From assembly GCF_900496995.4 (NCBI RefSeq), contig NW_024470382.1, positions 434,001-498,000 on the forward strand: DNA of 64,000 nucleotides, written 5' to 3'. The position numbers were made by a program, and so were the translations under genes. Below are positions 29,190 through 41,742 of this stretch, one piece after another. Under the pieces are notes generated by a model. The model made no database searches, had not been told where the DNA came from, and worked only from the letters and a program-made list of their open reading frames with translations. Source of the stretch: Aquila chrysaetos chrysaetos (Eukaryota; Chordata; Aves; Accipitriformes; Accipitridae). Position 1 is the first letter of the stretch; each line of letters opens with the position of its first letter.

Positions 29190-29500
29190 GGGCTGGGACT
29201 GGGCTGAGCTGGGCTGCATTGGACTGGACTGGGCTAAACTGGGCTGGACTGGACGAGGCTAGAATGGGTTGGGCTGGGCTGGGCTGCATTGGACTAGACT
29301 GGGCTGGACTGGGCTGGATTATAGAAGACTGGACCAGGCTTTTCAGGACTCCACTAGGCTGGGCTGGGATGGACTGGATTGAGCTTGGGTGGGTTGGACT
29401 GGACTGAACTGGGCTAGACCAGGATGCTTCAGACCAAGCTGATCTGGGCTAAATTGGACTGGACTGGGCTAGACTGGGCCACACTCGGCTGTCCCGACTG
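29190..29500. repeat. GGGCTGGACT pentamer-based repeat upstream of SBK3
   Basis: Degenerate GGACTGGGCTGGACTGGGCT units directly before the kinase gene, occupying its probable promoter or 5' UTR intron. Confidence 0.8.
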
Positions 29501-29607
29501 GCTGCCCTGGGGCCATGAAGCTGTTGCTGCCGCCGTCTCCCCACGCGAGGGGCTGGGGACGGTGGGGCTTTGCAGGAGTGTGGGGGGCTTGGCTCTCCCC
29601 AGGGCCC

Positions 29608-31611
29608 ATGGAGGAGTCGGACGAGGACGGGGAGGACAATGAGGAGTTCCTGGAGCGGCTGATGGCGCAGACGGGCCGGGAGATGCCGCAACGGGAGCTG
29701 GAGGAGCACTATGCTGTGCTGGAGGAGCTGGGCAGCGGGACCTATGGCCGCGTGGTGCTGACGGAGCCCCGGGATGGTGGTGAGGGGCTCTGGGAGGAGG
29801 GGGGGGGGTGGGAAGGGTCACCCTGCTGCTGGCTAGGGCAAACTGCTCCCCAGATGCGCACAGATGTGCACAGCCCCACCACTGTGCCTGACCCACTCGA
29901 GCCAAACCCCAGCTCTGCCCAAACCGCTCTATGCCAGACCCTGTCTCTGCCCCCCTCGGTGCCCCAGCTGGTGCTGACCCCCCCCCCACTTTGGCTCCCC
30001 CTCCCCTGTTTCCCAGGCTCACCGGTGGTCCTCAAGCTGATGTTGAAGGAGAAGACGGAGCGGCGGGCGTTCCTGCGGGAGTATTGCATTGCCCTGTGCC
30101 TCTCCAGCCACACTGCCTGCCTGCGCGCCCTGCCCGTCGCCTTCGAGAGTGCCACGCACTTCGCTTTCGGGCAGGAGCTCGCTCCTGCTGGGGATCTGTG
30201 TGCCCTCCTCAACCCGGGGGTGCGTGCTGCCCCGGGGCTCTGCGGGAGTGGGGTGGGGGCCAGGAGGGGTGGGAGGAGGGAGGAGAAGGTGCCAGGACAG
30301 CTTTGCAGTGGGTGCAGTGATGCTGTGTGCGGGGAGACCCTTTGCAGTAGGGTGCACGCTCATGCTTTTTGTGGGGGACGCTCTGCAGGGGGTGCAGTGA
30401 TGCTGTGTGAGGGGAGACCCTTTGCAGTGAGCACCCACTCATGCTCTGTGGGCAGACCCTTTGCCATGGGGTGCATGTCCACACTGCGCATGGGAGGAGA
30501 CCCTTTGCAGTGGGTGCAGTGATGCCATGCATGGGAGGATACCCTTTGCAGTGGGTGCAGTGACGCCATGCATGGGAGGAGACCCTTTGCAGTGGGTGCA
30601 GTGACACTGTGTGTGTGGATGCCCTTTGCAATGGGGCGCTTGGTCATGCTTTTTGTGGGCAGACCTTTTGCAGTGGGGTGCAGTGACACTGTGCGTGGCC
30701 GGAGACCCTTTGCAGCGGGTGCAGTGACGCCGTGCATGGGAGCAGACCCTTTGCAGTGAGGTGCATACTCATGCTGTGCACGGGGAGACCCTTTGCAGTG
30801 CGGGCATGTGGCTACAGGCTGCTGTGGGGCAAAGCACAGCGGTGCTGGGCAGGGGTCTGGGTGCTGTAGCGGCCCCTTTGGGTAAGGCGCTGTATGGTGG
30901 GCGATGGTACCACCCTGCGTGCAGGAGGGCCTGGCAGAGGAGCTGGTGAAGCGCTGCGCGTCTCAGCTGGCCGAGGCGCTGGACTTCATGCACAGCCGGG
31001 CCCTGGTGCACCGGGACGTCAAGCTGGACAACGTGCTGCTCTTCGACCACGAGTGCCGGCGGGTGAAGCTGGGAGACTTCGGGCTCACCCGCGTGCAGGG
31101 CTCGGCAGTGGGTGCCATGTCCGGCACCCTGCCCTACGCCCCACCAGAGCTCTGCCTGCTCCAGGGCTCCGACACACTGGAGCTGGACTCCAGCCTGGAC
31201 GTCTGGGCCTTCGCCGTCCTGCTCTTCTGCCTCTGCACCGGCTGCTTCCCCTGGGCCGTGGCTGCCAGCTCTGACCCCCAGTTTGAGGACTTCAGCGCCT
31301 GGCAGGGTGGTGTGGTGGGGCGGGGGGTGCCAGCGTCCTGGCGAGGCTTCAGCTCCGGGGCACTGGAGATGCTCCGGCGCCTGCTGACACTGGACCCCGA
31401 CCGCCGAAGCCCAGCCATCGAGGTGCAGAAATACCTGTCCCTGCCCTGGGTGATGGCTCCCAGCACCGGGGAGCCGGCACCAAGCAGCTCCCAGTCCCCC
31501 CTTACCAGTGGCACAGGGGAGAGCCCAGGGGACACGGGGCGACAGGATGCTGCTGGTGGGGGAGACGGGGTTCCCATGCCCCCCGCTAATGCACTGGCCC
31601 CGTGCCGGTAG
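29608..31611 (+). CDS. SBK3: SBK-family Ser/Thr kinase, SBK3-like
   Basis: Three exons: 29608-29779, 30017-30219, 30925-31611; phases 1 and 0; 353 residues. The ATG follows an acceptor (CTCTCCCCAG at 29593-29602), implying an upstream non-coding exon. Residue landmarks: acidic N-terminus, Gly loop GSGTYG 42-47, ATP-binding K64 in VVLK, helix-C E79, catalytic loop HRDVKLDN 154-161, DFG 176-178, APPE 197-200, VWAF and CFPW in the C-lobe, then a Pro/Ser/Gly-rich tail. Human SBK3 has 359 residues and lies next to SBK2 and SSC5D; the PPELCLL and FPW-x-(6-10)-FE-x-F-x-x-W patterns fit SBK3 better than SBK2, as I recall them. The catalytic residues look intact. SBK2 cannot be fully excluded. Function of the family: poorly defined kinases, SBK2/3 reported mainly in heart. 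Confidence 0.8.
30300..30810. repeat. ~41-bp minisatellite in SBK3 intron 2
   Basis: Units of GACCCTTTGCAGTGGGTGCA plus GTGACGCCATGCATGGGAG, about 12 copies with GGTGCA/ATGCT variants. Confidence 0.88.
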
Positions 31612-32815
31612 CCAGTACCTCCCCTCCATCCCGGGGCTGGTATCGCAGCGGGTGCTCCCCAGGGATCTAGGCTCCCCGTCCGATGCCCGAGGCTTGCAAG
31701 GCTAGAAATGGGTCGCAAGAGTGGGAAGGAGAAGCAATGTCTCAGGCAGAACCTGGAGACCCCAGCCCTGCAGCTGGATGCCTGGCACCTTGCAAACCCA
31801 TGTCACTTGGCGGTGGTGACAACAGCCCACCCGAGCAACTGTTGCACGGCTCTGAGATGCACAAGGGAAACCCAGAGCAGAAGCCCCTCACGGGACAACA
31901 GAAAGAAACAGGAGGAGAGCAATTAATTACAAAGAAATCCCACTAAGACCAATGCAAAACCTTGGCAGAGATGGACAGTGAAACTGCTCAGCAGAGGAAC
32001 CCAGAAACGCATCTGACCTTGACCTCCTTCCTGCACCTTAGGGTTGAGGAGGTTGTCAAGGGCTGCTGTTAATTAGGGAAGATGCTAAACAGTCTCCTGG
32101 GGGGGTTCAGGAGCTTGGGAAACAAGTGTAAGACCTCAAGGCATGCAGCTGAACTGGGGTGTGATGGGGCTGGGAGGAGCTGCCAGGTGGATCTCCAGGA
32201 CTAGAGTTAAAACGGGACAAACCTGGGATCAGGCTCTGTCTGGACAAAGCAATGGGCAGGGTGATTTGCACGGTTAAGGGCTGAATGTGGGTCGGTTGAT
32301 AGTGCAAAAGGGTAAAGAGACACAGCGAGAGAGCAAATTGGGATGGCTCTGGGTGTTGCAGGAGGTAACATACATGAGAACTGGCTTCAATGGCTGCAAA
32401 TATTCTCCTTCTCCAGACTCCAGAGGGGAATTTGTGGGTTTGGAGACTGGACAAACACCTGCCCCGGCTCAACCAGACATCTGGTCTCTGCTGGCGTTCC
32501 CAATGGGGGCTGCTGGCAGCTGGGAGGAGAGCAGCAGGGTTCCACAAGCTTTGGCACCTAACCTTGGTCCCCTACCACGTGTGGGTAGCCCTTTGAGTAG
32601 TCTGCACCTCTGTTTTGGGACATGGGGCTTCTGGAGCCTCTGCCTGGGGCCCCTCCATGCTCTGCCTGGGGAGTCTGTGCCCACCCCTCCCCGGGGACCC
32701 CCAACAGGCTGGGGGACACTGTGCTCTGCCATCGGCAGAGGAATCATCTCCTGTACTACCAACCCTGATGCAAAGTGGAAGGGGAGGGGGAAAACTAGCT
32801 GAGATGCTGAAGCTT
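31612..32815 (+). other. SBK3: Probable SBK3 3' UTR
   Basis: Unique sequence from the stop to the first AATAAA, 1.2 kb. GC content falls from about 31,700 onward. No other gene seen. Confidence 0.45.
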
Positions 32816-32821
32816 AATAAA
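32816..32821 (+). terminator. Candidate poly(A) signal of SBK3
   Basis: AATAAA in GCTTAATAAAATTC followed by TGTTGTTTTGCCTTTTTTT, a good GU/U-rich downstream element. Confidence 0.5.
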
Positions 32822-34099
32822 ATTCTCTGTTGTTTTGCCTTTTTTTAAACTGTGTTTTCCCATGAACCCGCTGCTTAAGCCCTAAATCCTGCTTTTTCTC
32901 CTCCTCGGGGCAGGCAGGCTCTGAGCAAAGGGGGTCCAGCCCCCGCACCCCTCCGTGGTGGTGGGAAGTTTCCGGAGAGGAGAGGGCACACGGGCAGCAC
33001 GCCAAATCCTTGGCTTCAGCAACGGGGAGGCTTTTCCTTTGTACCTGCCCTCCCCGAATATAAAATATAGGTTACTGTCAGGGCCAGGGATTTAATCTCA
33101 TTTCTCTTGATTATTTTTGGTTAATTGGTATTTCTCCTCAGCTGCCTTCCTCCTCAAATGTGGCAGAGAAAAAATAGCATAATGCTTCCTATAAGCTGGA
33201 GTTTTTTCTCAAGAATCATAGCAGGTTACTGCAAAATCCTAAAATTATGTTAAGGATCTGGCAGTTCAGGACTTTAGGATCACTTTATGGGAAATGACTG
33301 CTTGTTGCGCTGAAACCAACCCTGCTTTGACAGTCATGCTAGTGGTTCTCAGATTCTGAAAAACTCCTTTCAACTCAGCTGTGAGCCCATCCTGCATTTA
33401 AAGTGAAGTACCTGCCTATCCTCTATGACCATCAGGAATTGGTTTTTAAAAAATGTAAATATTTATTAAAATATTCATCACAATATTTATTTTATTATTA
33501 TTTTTTAATCACTTGAGGGGGAGTTGGGTGAAGGCAGTGTCCTTTCACTATATTTCCTTCCAAGAAAGGCTCCTCCAAGAAACAATGTCGCAGGGAGTGC
33601 TCAGAAAAGGACCTGCTTTGCTTCTAAGAACCCTCATCTTTTACAGTAATTTTGTTTTGTAAAGTTATGAATTGCAAAGCCAGCACATTCCCCTTACAGC
33701 TGCACTCTCCACCACATACATTTGTCTTCTTTCCACCTCTACGCAAGACCGCAACCCATAACCGCCACCTGATGAGCTTTTTTCTGGTTCAGACCAGGCT
33801 GATTCCTGCTTCTTCTGGCCATCTTTCCGTGGGAAGGGCTGTACGCCCTCCAGAATCTTTTGTGGGTGTACAGCTTGGACCTCTATCCCTCCTCGTGACC
33901 ACCTCATCCAGTGCATGTGCTTTGCTCGGCTCTGCTCTCCATGATGTAAAGCAGGTGCAGGTTTTTGGTGACAAGAGGAAATCTCCCTGGGGTGTTGGAG
34001 GACGGTGGGGCAGCCCCTTAAAGCTCCCATTGCAGCTCCATGCCCAACATGGGGTCAAACCTTGCTGGTACCCCTTCACAACAACTCAAGTAGAGTTAT
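32822..34099. other. AT-rich intergenic DNA
   Basis: Unique sequence with A/T-rich patches (33440-33510). No gene or clear transposon seen. Confidence 0.5.
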
Positions 34100-34160
34100 C
34101 CTTTTTTTATTTTTTATTTTTTTTTATTTTTATTTTTACTTTTATTTTTATTTTTAAACC
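34100..34160. repeat. Poly(T)/TTTTA simple repeat
   Basis: About 60 bases of T runs broken by single A or C. Confidence 0.9.
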
Positions 34161-34559
34161 AGGAAAAAACATCTCTGCATTCCATAGTGATATATAGATG
34201 TGCAACAGATACGCTTCTCCATAAATTTAGAGAAATAGTCCAGCTCTAGTCAGAAAAGTTGTTCAGTCACAATAAATTGCCACCCCCTTGGGGTCTGATG
34301 CAGTCTACTTGCCAAGTATTTCGGTGGGCTTTTCCTTCCCTTCTGGCAGTTGACTTTTGACAAGACAAGTCTTTGTTTCATTGCAAAACCCACAGGTGCT
34401 CATGAGATGGTCTGCTTGCTGCTTACTCTCACTAGTCATATAAGCCAGCGTGTCCCAACTGTTCCTGCAACCATCTACCCAACCACTCAGCGCTCAAAGC
34501 AGAAGAATGTCCTCCCACACTTATCCTGCTAAATTGTTGGCCATGTTGCCAACTGAGTG

Positions 34560-35300
34560 CTACTTTTCCGGCATGCTGCTATGCATCCTGTAGGAATAAG
34601 ACCAAAGTTAGCAATATCATAAATTTGCTCCCAATATTCCCTTCTCCATTCCCTGTCTGCCTATTGTGTTTTGCCCAATTTCCTAGCCATGGTCTGGCAC
34701 CAGCCCATACAGCACTGGGATCGGTGTGCATGGTCCATATGCTATTTCCAAGAGTATCTGCCATTTACCCTGTATTTTGTGAGTGTATGTAATGAGTATT
34801 CCAGTTTGCATGTATGTAGCAAGCGGAGCCACTCAGGGTCCCAGTGGGTGCTGTACATTCACTTTAAGAGGTCCAGGATGTCTTCGTATTGTGGGGTCCA
34901 CCCCCAGCTTGCGTTGCTCTCTAATAAGTTATAGAATGGTGGGGATTATGGTATAAAAAATCTCGGGATATGTGCCTCCAAAATCCTGAAGTCCATAACA
35001 CAGTACATACCTGCTTTTTTAATACTTGGGGATGTGTAACTGCTGGATTTCCTGTGGCACCACAGCTGGGGCCATTTTTCTCCCACCTTTCCATCTGATG
35101 CCCCAAAAGCTTCCATCCTGAATGGGTCCCTCTTTCTTTTCTTCAAGCACCTCTACCTCACCAAGCTGGACATGTGTGATACCCTTGGCCAAAGCCAGTG
35201 TCACAGGATCTGCAGCACCTATGAAGACATCATCCATCGGCTGCGCAGCAGTGACCTCCTCTGGTAATTTTAATGTTTGTACCTCTTTAGCCAAAACAGC
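34560..35300 (-). mobile_element. Possible endogenous-retrovirus pol remnant
   Basis: On the minus strand, 34764-34579 reads IWTMHTDPSAVWAG...WLGNW, resembling the RNase H start (D-x-S plus W-x-G-x-W) of retroviral pol. The adjacent minus frame at 35294-35019 is open but unrecognised. No LTRs bound it. It could be chance similarity. Confidence 0.3.
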
Positions 35301-36305
35301 CTGAGGCCATGCAGGAGAACTGTGGGTGGGATGGGAGTTGACAGTGCTGATAGGTTTGGGTGTCTCCCCGGGATCACATCCCTAACACCATCTGGCTCTT
35401 AAGTCATTACTTTCTTAAATCACCCAGCATCACCCCCATAACCTGATACAGATTCCACAGGACTATCACGAGGAGTTAGTGAGGGAAACCCAGCCAACTG
35501 CTGTAAAACCGGAGTTGGCAGCCCATTTAAGTGACTCAGAGCGAGCTATTTATGTAAACACATTTTTCCATCATCTCTTAGGCTCAGCGGTGTCTGAGGG
35601 TGCTCCCTGTTTTCCCCCTTTTGCACAGAGACAGGCTGACTTTTTCCCATTGCATTTCCTTTAGCTGAAGTTCTCCCCTTGTTTTCATCTTTTGCGATGC
35701 GTAGTGGTAAGTCTGCAAGCAGACATTGGAGGGCCTCATGGAAAGTAATGATGTTTAAGACTCAGGACTGTCCCGAAAGGTGGCAGCTATCCCCCATAGC
35801 CTCCTCTGGGACACCTCGATGTGTCTGACCATGAGGTACCTGATCAGTCAGAAGCACAGAGCAGAGCTTTGGCAGAAGATGGGAAAACCAAAGCCCAGCG
35901 CTAACACCCCCAACCCATTCCTCTCCCACCCAGGGAGGTTGCGTGCTTGGGTTTGGCTGTTCCCCAGGCACACGGAGATGCACTGGGTACACCCGCCTGG
36001 CTGGCTGGGGTAGCCAGCAGAAGTCAAGTGGTTGTATTGCAGTTAAGACTGTTGAAACATTAATTAGACTTAATTAGACCCTGCAGAGAAGGGGGTGCTG
36101 TTCTGGTTGCCGATACTGAAATCTTTGGTCCAAGTGCACGGCGTGCAATGCTAAAGGATTAAAAAAGACAGAAATACCGCAGCCCTGGTTCAGTTCAGGG
36201 GTTACTGGAGCTGCTGTTCAACCTCTGCGGCTTTTGTGATCCTCTACGGACCCCTTGTGTCCAAAACAGGGAACTTCTGCACTTTTCGTTTACCCGTTTT
36301 TATTT
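35301..36305. other. Intergenic DNA, nothing recognised
   Basis: Unique, moderately AT-rich sequence without frames or repeats I can name. Confidence 0.5.
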
Positions 36306-36385
36306 ATAGAATAGTTCAGTTGGAAGGGACCTACAACGATCATCTAGTCCAACTGCCTGACCTGGCCGACTGTTAACCTCAGCTA
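36306..36385 (-). mobile_element. CR1 LINE 3' tail fragment
   Basis: AGTTGGAAGGGACCTACAAC followed by GATCATCTAGTCCAACTGCC is the reverse complement of the conserved CR1 3' end. Confidence 0.75.
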
Positions 36386-36432
36386 ACAAGTGAGAAAATG
36401 AACTGTGAGCTGTGCTGCATCTACAGAGCTAA

Positions 36433-36451
36433 GGGGGGGGGGGGGGGGGGG
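36433..36451. repeat. G19 homopolymer
   Basis: Nineteen consecutive G on the plus strand; length likely unreliable in assembly. Confidence 0.9.
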
Positions 36452-38896
36452 CAAGCAACCAAACTATTTTAGTTAACCAGGGTTGCATGCCTGGATCTGA
36501 ATACACACAGGGAACAGATTTTTTGAGCACCATTTTTACATACCGATGAATAGTAATAACACACTCTAAACATGTTTTATAGCATTTTATTGTGAGAGAC
36601 AGAATTAGTTTGGAAACTTTGCCTTTTGAAGACCATGGAAATCACTAGAAGGGTGAAAAACAGTCTCCCTGGGTCATTTCTGTGGAGGTTTCTGATAGTA
36701 GCTTGGCTGGTGCTCACTTCTCTGCATGGCAGTAGAACTACTGACTTTGCTGGGAATAAGCAAGACTCTCCTACTTAATACTTAAGTTATGACAAATTAC
36801 TGTAAATTCTAGTGCTGGCTACAGGTGCCTTGATTCTTGGACCTCTCCGTTCTCTAAATAAAAATATGTGAAGGTCTGATTCCAGCTATATGCCAGCTGT
36901 TAAATGTCCTTCTGTGACTGCACAGCAAATCACCTCAGTCTATCCTGAGTTGAAGTTAATCAACCTGGATCTATGTGTGGCAGGGGCTGAGATCACGGGA
37001 CAAACAGGTACTGAACCCCAGGATAAAGCCTCTTGACTATGACTTTCCTTCAGAGGAACAGCAAACTCTCTGCCTTAACAGGGGAGAGCCAAGTAGCTCA
37101 TTATTCCTTTAATCTTGAGCCACATAATGTTCTTTTTTCCTGGACTTAGATCTCATTCTTAGATGTTATTCCCAACAGTTCCCCTGTCGATGAAAAGGAT
37201 GTCTGACTTGGTGTCAGACTTAAAAACCTTGCACAAGTGGCGTCCGGAGAGGACCCTCCTGCTGGTTGCAGGGAATGACATTGCAGGGGATGGGGGAAAG
37301 CCTCACGTGTGTTTGCAGATATTTACTGGACAGTCCGATGCTCCCCAGTGATTTTTCTCTCTCATCAAGGATCCTCTTCTGCAGTTGTGTCTGCAGAAAC
37401 CTTTGTGAGCTTCGTCAGATGTTGTATAATCATGGCCATAGCTGTAATACTGCAGGCTCTGCTTGTCTTGTAACTATGATGTTAATCTGGGGACAAGGAT
37501 CAGGCGTCCCAGATGCAGGCTGCTACGCAGGTCTGGGAGATGCTTGCAGCAGCCCAGTTCCCTGGCTGTTAAAACTGATTGCATGGCCACGATTTCCTGC
37601 AAGAAGTACAGGTGGAGGAGCATCACAAAGGCAAATGTTGGAAACGCGGACCGTGCTACTAACAAATCTGTAACGTAAACCAGCAACAGTGCTGCATGCC
37701 TGTGATGGAAAGCCCAGAAGCAGGATGGCACTGTATCTCCTGGAAGGAGAGAAATATGCCCAAAAGGTGATATGTTATTGCACTCATACCCACAGATGAC
37801 TATCATCTCCCGCCCACTAGCCACTTTTAAAGCCAGCAAGGGAACAGGTCCTTGGATGGAGAAGGTCCACCTCTGCAGCTGGCGTGAAACAGCATCAGGG
37901 TTGCCCGCTGCACACTTGCACTGAACATCTCAGCCTTGGCAACCCGACCAACACAATGGCTCTGCAGAGTCTAATTAAGTTAGTCTAATTAACATTTCAA
38001 TAGTCTTAATCTGCAGTGTCTTTCCCTCCTGCATCCAAATCTGGAAGAGGACAGAAAGCTCTTGGGACAGACGCAGGAGGTCACACATTAGTCAAAGGAC
38101 TCTCACAACACTTGTCAGACATTTTATCCCCAACCCACTATTTTCCTGCCCTAAGAAGGACCTTTCAACCCAGAACAAATAGTTTTCTAAAGCTCAGACA
38201 ACCAGGCTGGGAGCCGGCACACATTTCCATACTTAAAAGTGAAAAGTGATCACCTGATGTAAAAATCCCACAGACTGACTTCAGCAGGTTGGTAATTCTT
38301 TCAGACAGCATGGTTGCCCTGCTCCTCATTCACACTAAAAGTGGCAATTTTAGATCGTGATCTCCACTTCGTCTGTGTTTTGCTGGAGGTCACATAGGCA
38401 GAGACATTCACTGAAGATCCTTGCCCCTAAGCCCTATTCTGCTCCCCACCATCTCAAGCAACACCCTCTTCATGCCAATGATCTTACTGAAACCCACGTG
38501 TTTACTTGGGAATAAATTTCTACAAGCATGAGGGCACCTGAGATAGGTACTCCTTGAGGCTCCCATTGCAGCCCCTCGAGGGGATGCAAATCATGGTGTG
38601 CTCCTGGTGTCCAGCATGGCTCATGCCTCGCATAGTCCTTCTACCTGGGAAACAACCTGTCTTCAGAGACACCCCATCCCACCCAGGGGCCTTTTCTGCT
38701 TCCCCCATTAAGGAGCATGACCTCTGAGGAGAGGCATTTTACCCAAATCCAGCTTCTTCTCACCGCACATCAGGGTGAGGAATGAGAGTTTTGCTCCTTC
38801 CCTGCTCAGGGCATGCAATTTTGCCCCTGCCCTTCTCCCTTGTACCACCCAGGGCATCTTGATGCTGCCCAACTTGATGCAGAATATTTTGGCCTT
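36452..38896. other. AT-rich intergenic DNA
   Basis: Unique sequence with no recognised gene or transposon, although its right end abuts a family B LTR. Confidence 0.5.
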
Positions 38897-39816
38897 TGTT
38901 GCATCCCAAAGTTGGAGCGACTCAGGTTCGTGGATTTCCTTTGTCAGAATTAAGGTGAAACAACACCAGGGGAGTTCAAACAACAATCAACATTTATTCA
39001 ACCTAGCTAACCTTGCCCAAGTACAAGTGAACTTATCAATATGAACCTTGCAACATGTCATTAAGCTGCTGTTTGAAAAGAGAAGGGAGGTGTAGAAAAA
39101 GAAATGGAGAAAGGAACATGAAACTGTATCAAAAGGAGAGCCCTCCAGCTGGCTCAGGAGGCTCAGAGCAGACCCCCTTGTTTTCTGGACTCCTTCTCAA
39201 AGAGGAGCCCAGGGGCAGCTAGATCCACTCCTAGTCTCAGACTTGGTCGACGGTTTATGTTTAAAAGGATGAGGTGTAAGGACTGTGGAAAAGAGAGAAG
39301 GAAAAGAGGGAGAGAGAGAGAAAGAAAGAAAGAGAGAAGGAAAGGGTTTCACCAGTCCTGGGTCCAGCGTTGGTCCAGCCAGCGTAGAGATCCAGTTCCG
39401 GAGGGTGCGCACTGACAACTCGTTCTCCCTTCTTTTATAGTGTGTTAGTTGATGGTCTCGACATGCGCAGTCCCATTCCCGGGGTTCTCTGGAATTGGTC
39501 AGTGAGCTTTGCGGGGGGGGGTTCATTGTGCAGCTGCCTCTCTTTCCCTGCTGGCATGACCACTTAAGATAGAAGCACAGTCCCATCTTCCGTGGGGCCT
39601 CCTCCTCCAGGCACATATGCTGTTCTCCTTTTCCTGGTCACTTAAGATAAGGAATTGCGGCTTTGGAGAAGTGGGGTCCCACCCTCTGTGGGGCCCTCTC
39701 CTCCGGCCACATTGTCCTGTTCACAAAACTCCAGCGTTTTTACAGAGGCTGTTTTCTCCACCAAAGTTCTTTAGTGAATGTTTGAGACATTGATTATAAT
39801 TTGTCAGACCGTCACA
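38897..39816 (-). mobile_element. Solo LTR, family B (copy 2)
   Basis: 920 bp flanked by GCCTT at 38892-38896 and 39817-39821. Very similar to copy 1 throughout, with the same TATAAAAG and AATAAA on the minus strand and a shorter purine/pyrimidine tract. The pair are independent insertions, since the target duplications differ. Confidence 0.88.
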
Positions 39817-40691
39817 GCCTTACCCCACTGAGGGCAGCTGTTTTGCCTCTGCCTGGCTTGGGTCAGTCTGTCTTACCACTGGCCACTCGGGGTGACTGGT
39901 TTTCTCCCTGCCCTGTTCGGGGTGGATCAGGGCAGCAAGTTTTGCACATGCCCCATGTAGCATTGCTGGTATTGCAAGACCTCACCTTTATACCTCCTAT
40001 GGCCTCCATTTCTCCTCTTCTTTACATTAGCCAGCTTCAGAGAGCAGACAAGTAGCACTTTACACCAGGGCAGCAGCCTAAAGCCCAGCAAGGGACGATA
40101 AGGACTGACGTGGGGTAGTTCAGATTCCACAGCACTGAAGGATGCAGGCAATAATTGTCTCCTATGACAGGAAGAGAAGCATGCAGGAGGAGAAGAAAAA
40201 TAGCAAAGCCAGGAAAAGGAAACGTATTCTGAACACATTTTAATACTTGTCATCACCTGACATAAAACAGTAAATAGGCTTGCTGCCTGAGAACTGTCTC
40301 GATGCCACAACCATCCACAGCCATATCGTTCATCTTGTACCACAGTCCATTGCTGGCCTGCAAAGAAAGGCATCAGTCTCTGGAGATGAACCGCATGGTT
40401 TCTCTACAAAAACACAGGCGGAAAACTACAGAGCCAAGAGTATGCCAACACAAATCCAACCCAGCCCCTAAGGAGACCTTCTCCCTCCAAATGTTGGCCA
40501 CCAGTTGCACTGCCGGGAAGGTTTGTCTTCCCCAGCACACGTTTTTTCCCTGCTAGGAAGGAAGTTGCTCTTTACCTTTGTGTAGCACAAATAGTGTCCT
40601 GCATGAGAGCTGTCACCATGATGCACCAGGACAGCATATAAGGTGTAGAGGAGCAGTTCTCCAGCTGTCTGAGATGTGTATGGCTGAAGAT
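39817..40691. other. Intergenic DNA, nothing recognised
   Basis: Unique sequence; weak 60-70 bp similarity among CTGCCTGG/GGGTGA phrases at 39820-39930. Confidence 0.45.
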
Positions 40692-41346
40692 CATAGAATC
40701 ATGGAATAGGTTGGGTTGGAAGGGACCTTTCAAGGTCATCTAGACCACCTCCCCCTGCAGTGACCAGGGACATCTTCAACTAGATCAGGTTGCTCAGAGC
40801 CCCATCCAACCTGACCTTGAATGTTTCCAGGGATGGGGCATCTACCACCTCTCTGGGAAACCTGTGCCAGTGTTTCATTGCCCTCATCATAAAAAATTTC
40901 TTTCTTCTATCTAATCTGAATCTACCCTCTTTTAGTTTAAAACCGTTACCCCTTAACCTACCAGTACAGGCCCTATGAAAAAGTCTGTCCCCATCTTGCT
41001 TAGAAGCCCCCTTGAAGTACTGAAAGGCTGCAATAAGGTCTCCCCGGAGCCTTCTCTTCTCCAGGCTGAACAACCCCAACGCTCTCAGCCTTTCCTCACA
41101 GGAGAGGTGTTCCAGCCCTCAGATCATTTTTGTGGCTCTCCTCTGGACCCGCTCCAACAGGTCCATGTCTTTCCTGTGCTGAGGACCCCAGAGCTGGATG
41201 CTGTGCTCCAGATGTGGACTCAGGAAGGGCAGAATCACCTCCCTTCTGCTGGCTACGATTCTTTTAATGCTGCCCAGGATATGGCTGGCTTTCTGGGCTG
41301 CGAGATCCAAGCACTCTGGAGGCTCCACAACCTCTGGAGAGACCAA
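40692..41346 (-). mobile_element. CR1 LINE, 3' part of ORF2 and tail
   Basis: The plus strand begins ATCATAGAATCATGGAATAG and GGGTTGGAAGGGACC, the reversed CR1 3' end. The minus strand reads LLERVQRRATKMI and GLFSLEKRRLRGDLIAA, the standard end of CR1 reverse transcriptase. 5'-truncated, as most CR1 copies are; a frame interruption separates the two segments. Confidence 0.93.
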
Positions 41347-41742
41347 GAGGGCTCAGAAATGATCCTGAAGTACTTAATGAAATAGCCTTCAACGTGTAAC
41401 AGTTTGGGTGGCAGGAAACTGTTCCTGGCCAAAGCAGCTCTGTTGGAGCAGAGTACATTCTTGTATTCCCATGGGAACCCTCCTCCCTCCAGAAGGGAAT
41501 ACAAAAAACCCAACATGAACACCTTGTGAAAGAGAGTACTGTTTTGGGGAATCTCCTGCTCCAGGAAGAGAAAGTTGCACTCCAGTGGCATACACACCTT
41601 GCTGATCTTCCTGCCAGTGAAATCTTCAAACTTTTTCAGACACACCATGAGAACCTTGGGTGCACGATGGTCTGGGTGCTGTTAAGAAATGCCCCAGAAT
41701 TGACTCTAGGTTGTCAGCACATCAACATTCAGGGATGGAGCA
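41347..41742. other. Spacer between CR1 and LTR A
   Basis: A minus-strand frame of up to 131 residues is open here, without a domain I recognise. It may be older transposon sequence. Confidence 0.4.

Noticed and set aside
29515-29607. In-frame upstream ATG extending the kinase
   Set aside because: A clear acceptor (CTCTCCCCAG) lies between it and ATG 29608, and the extension has no SBK-like sequence.
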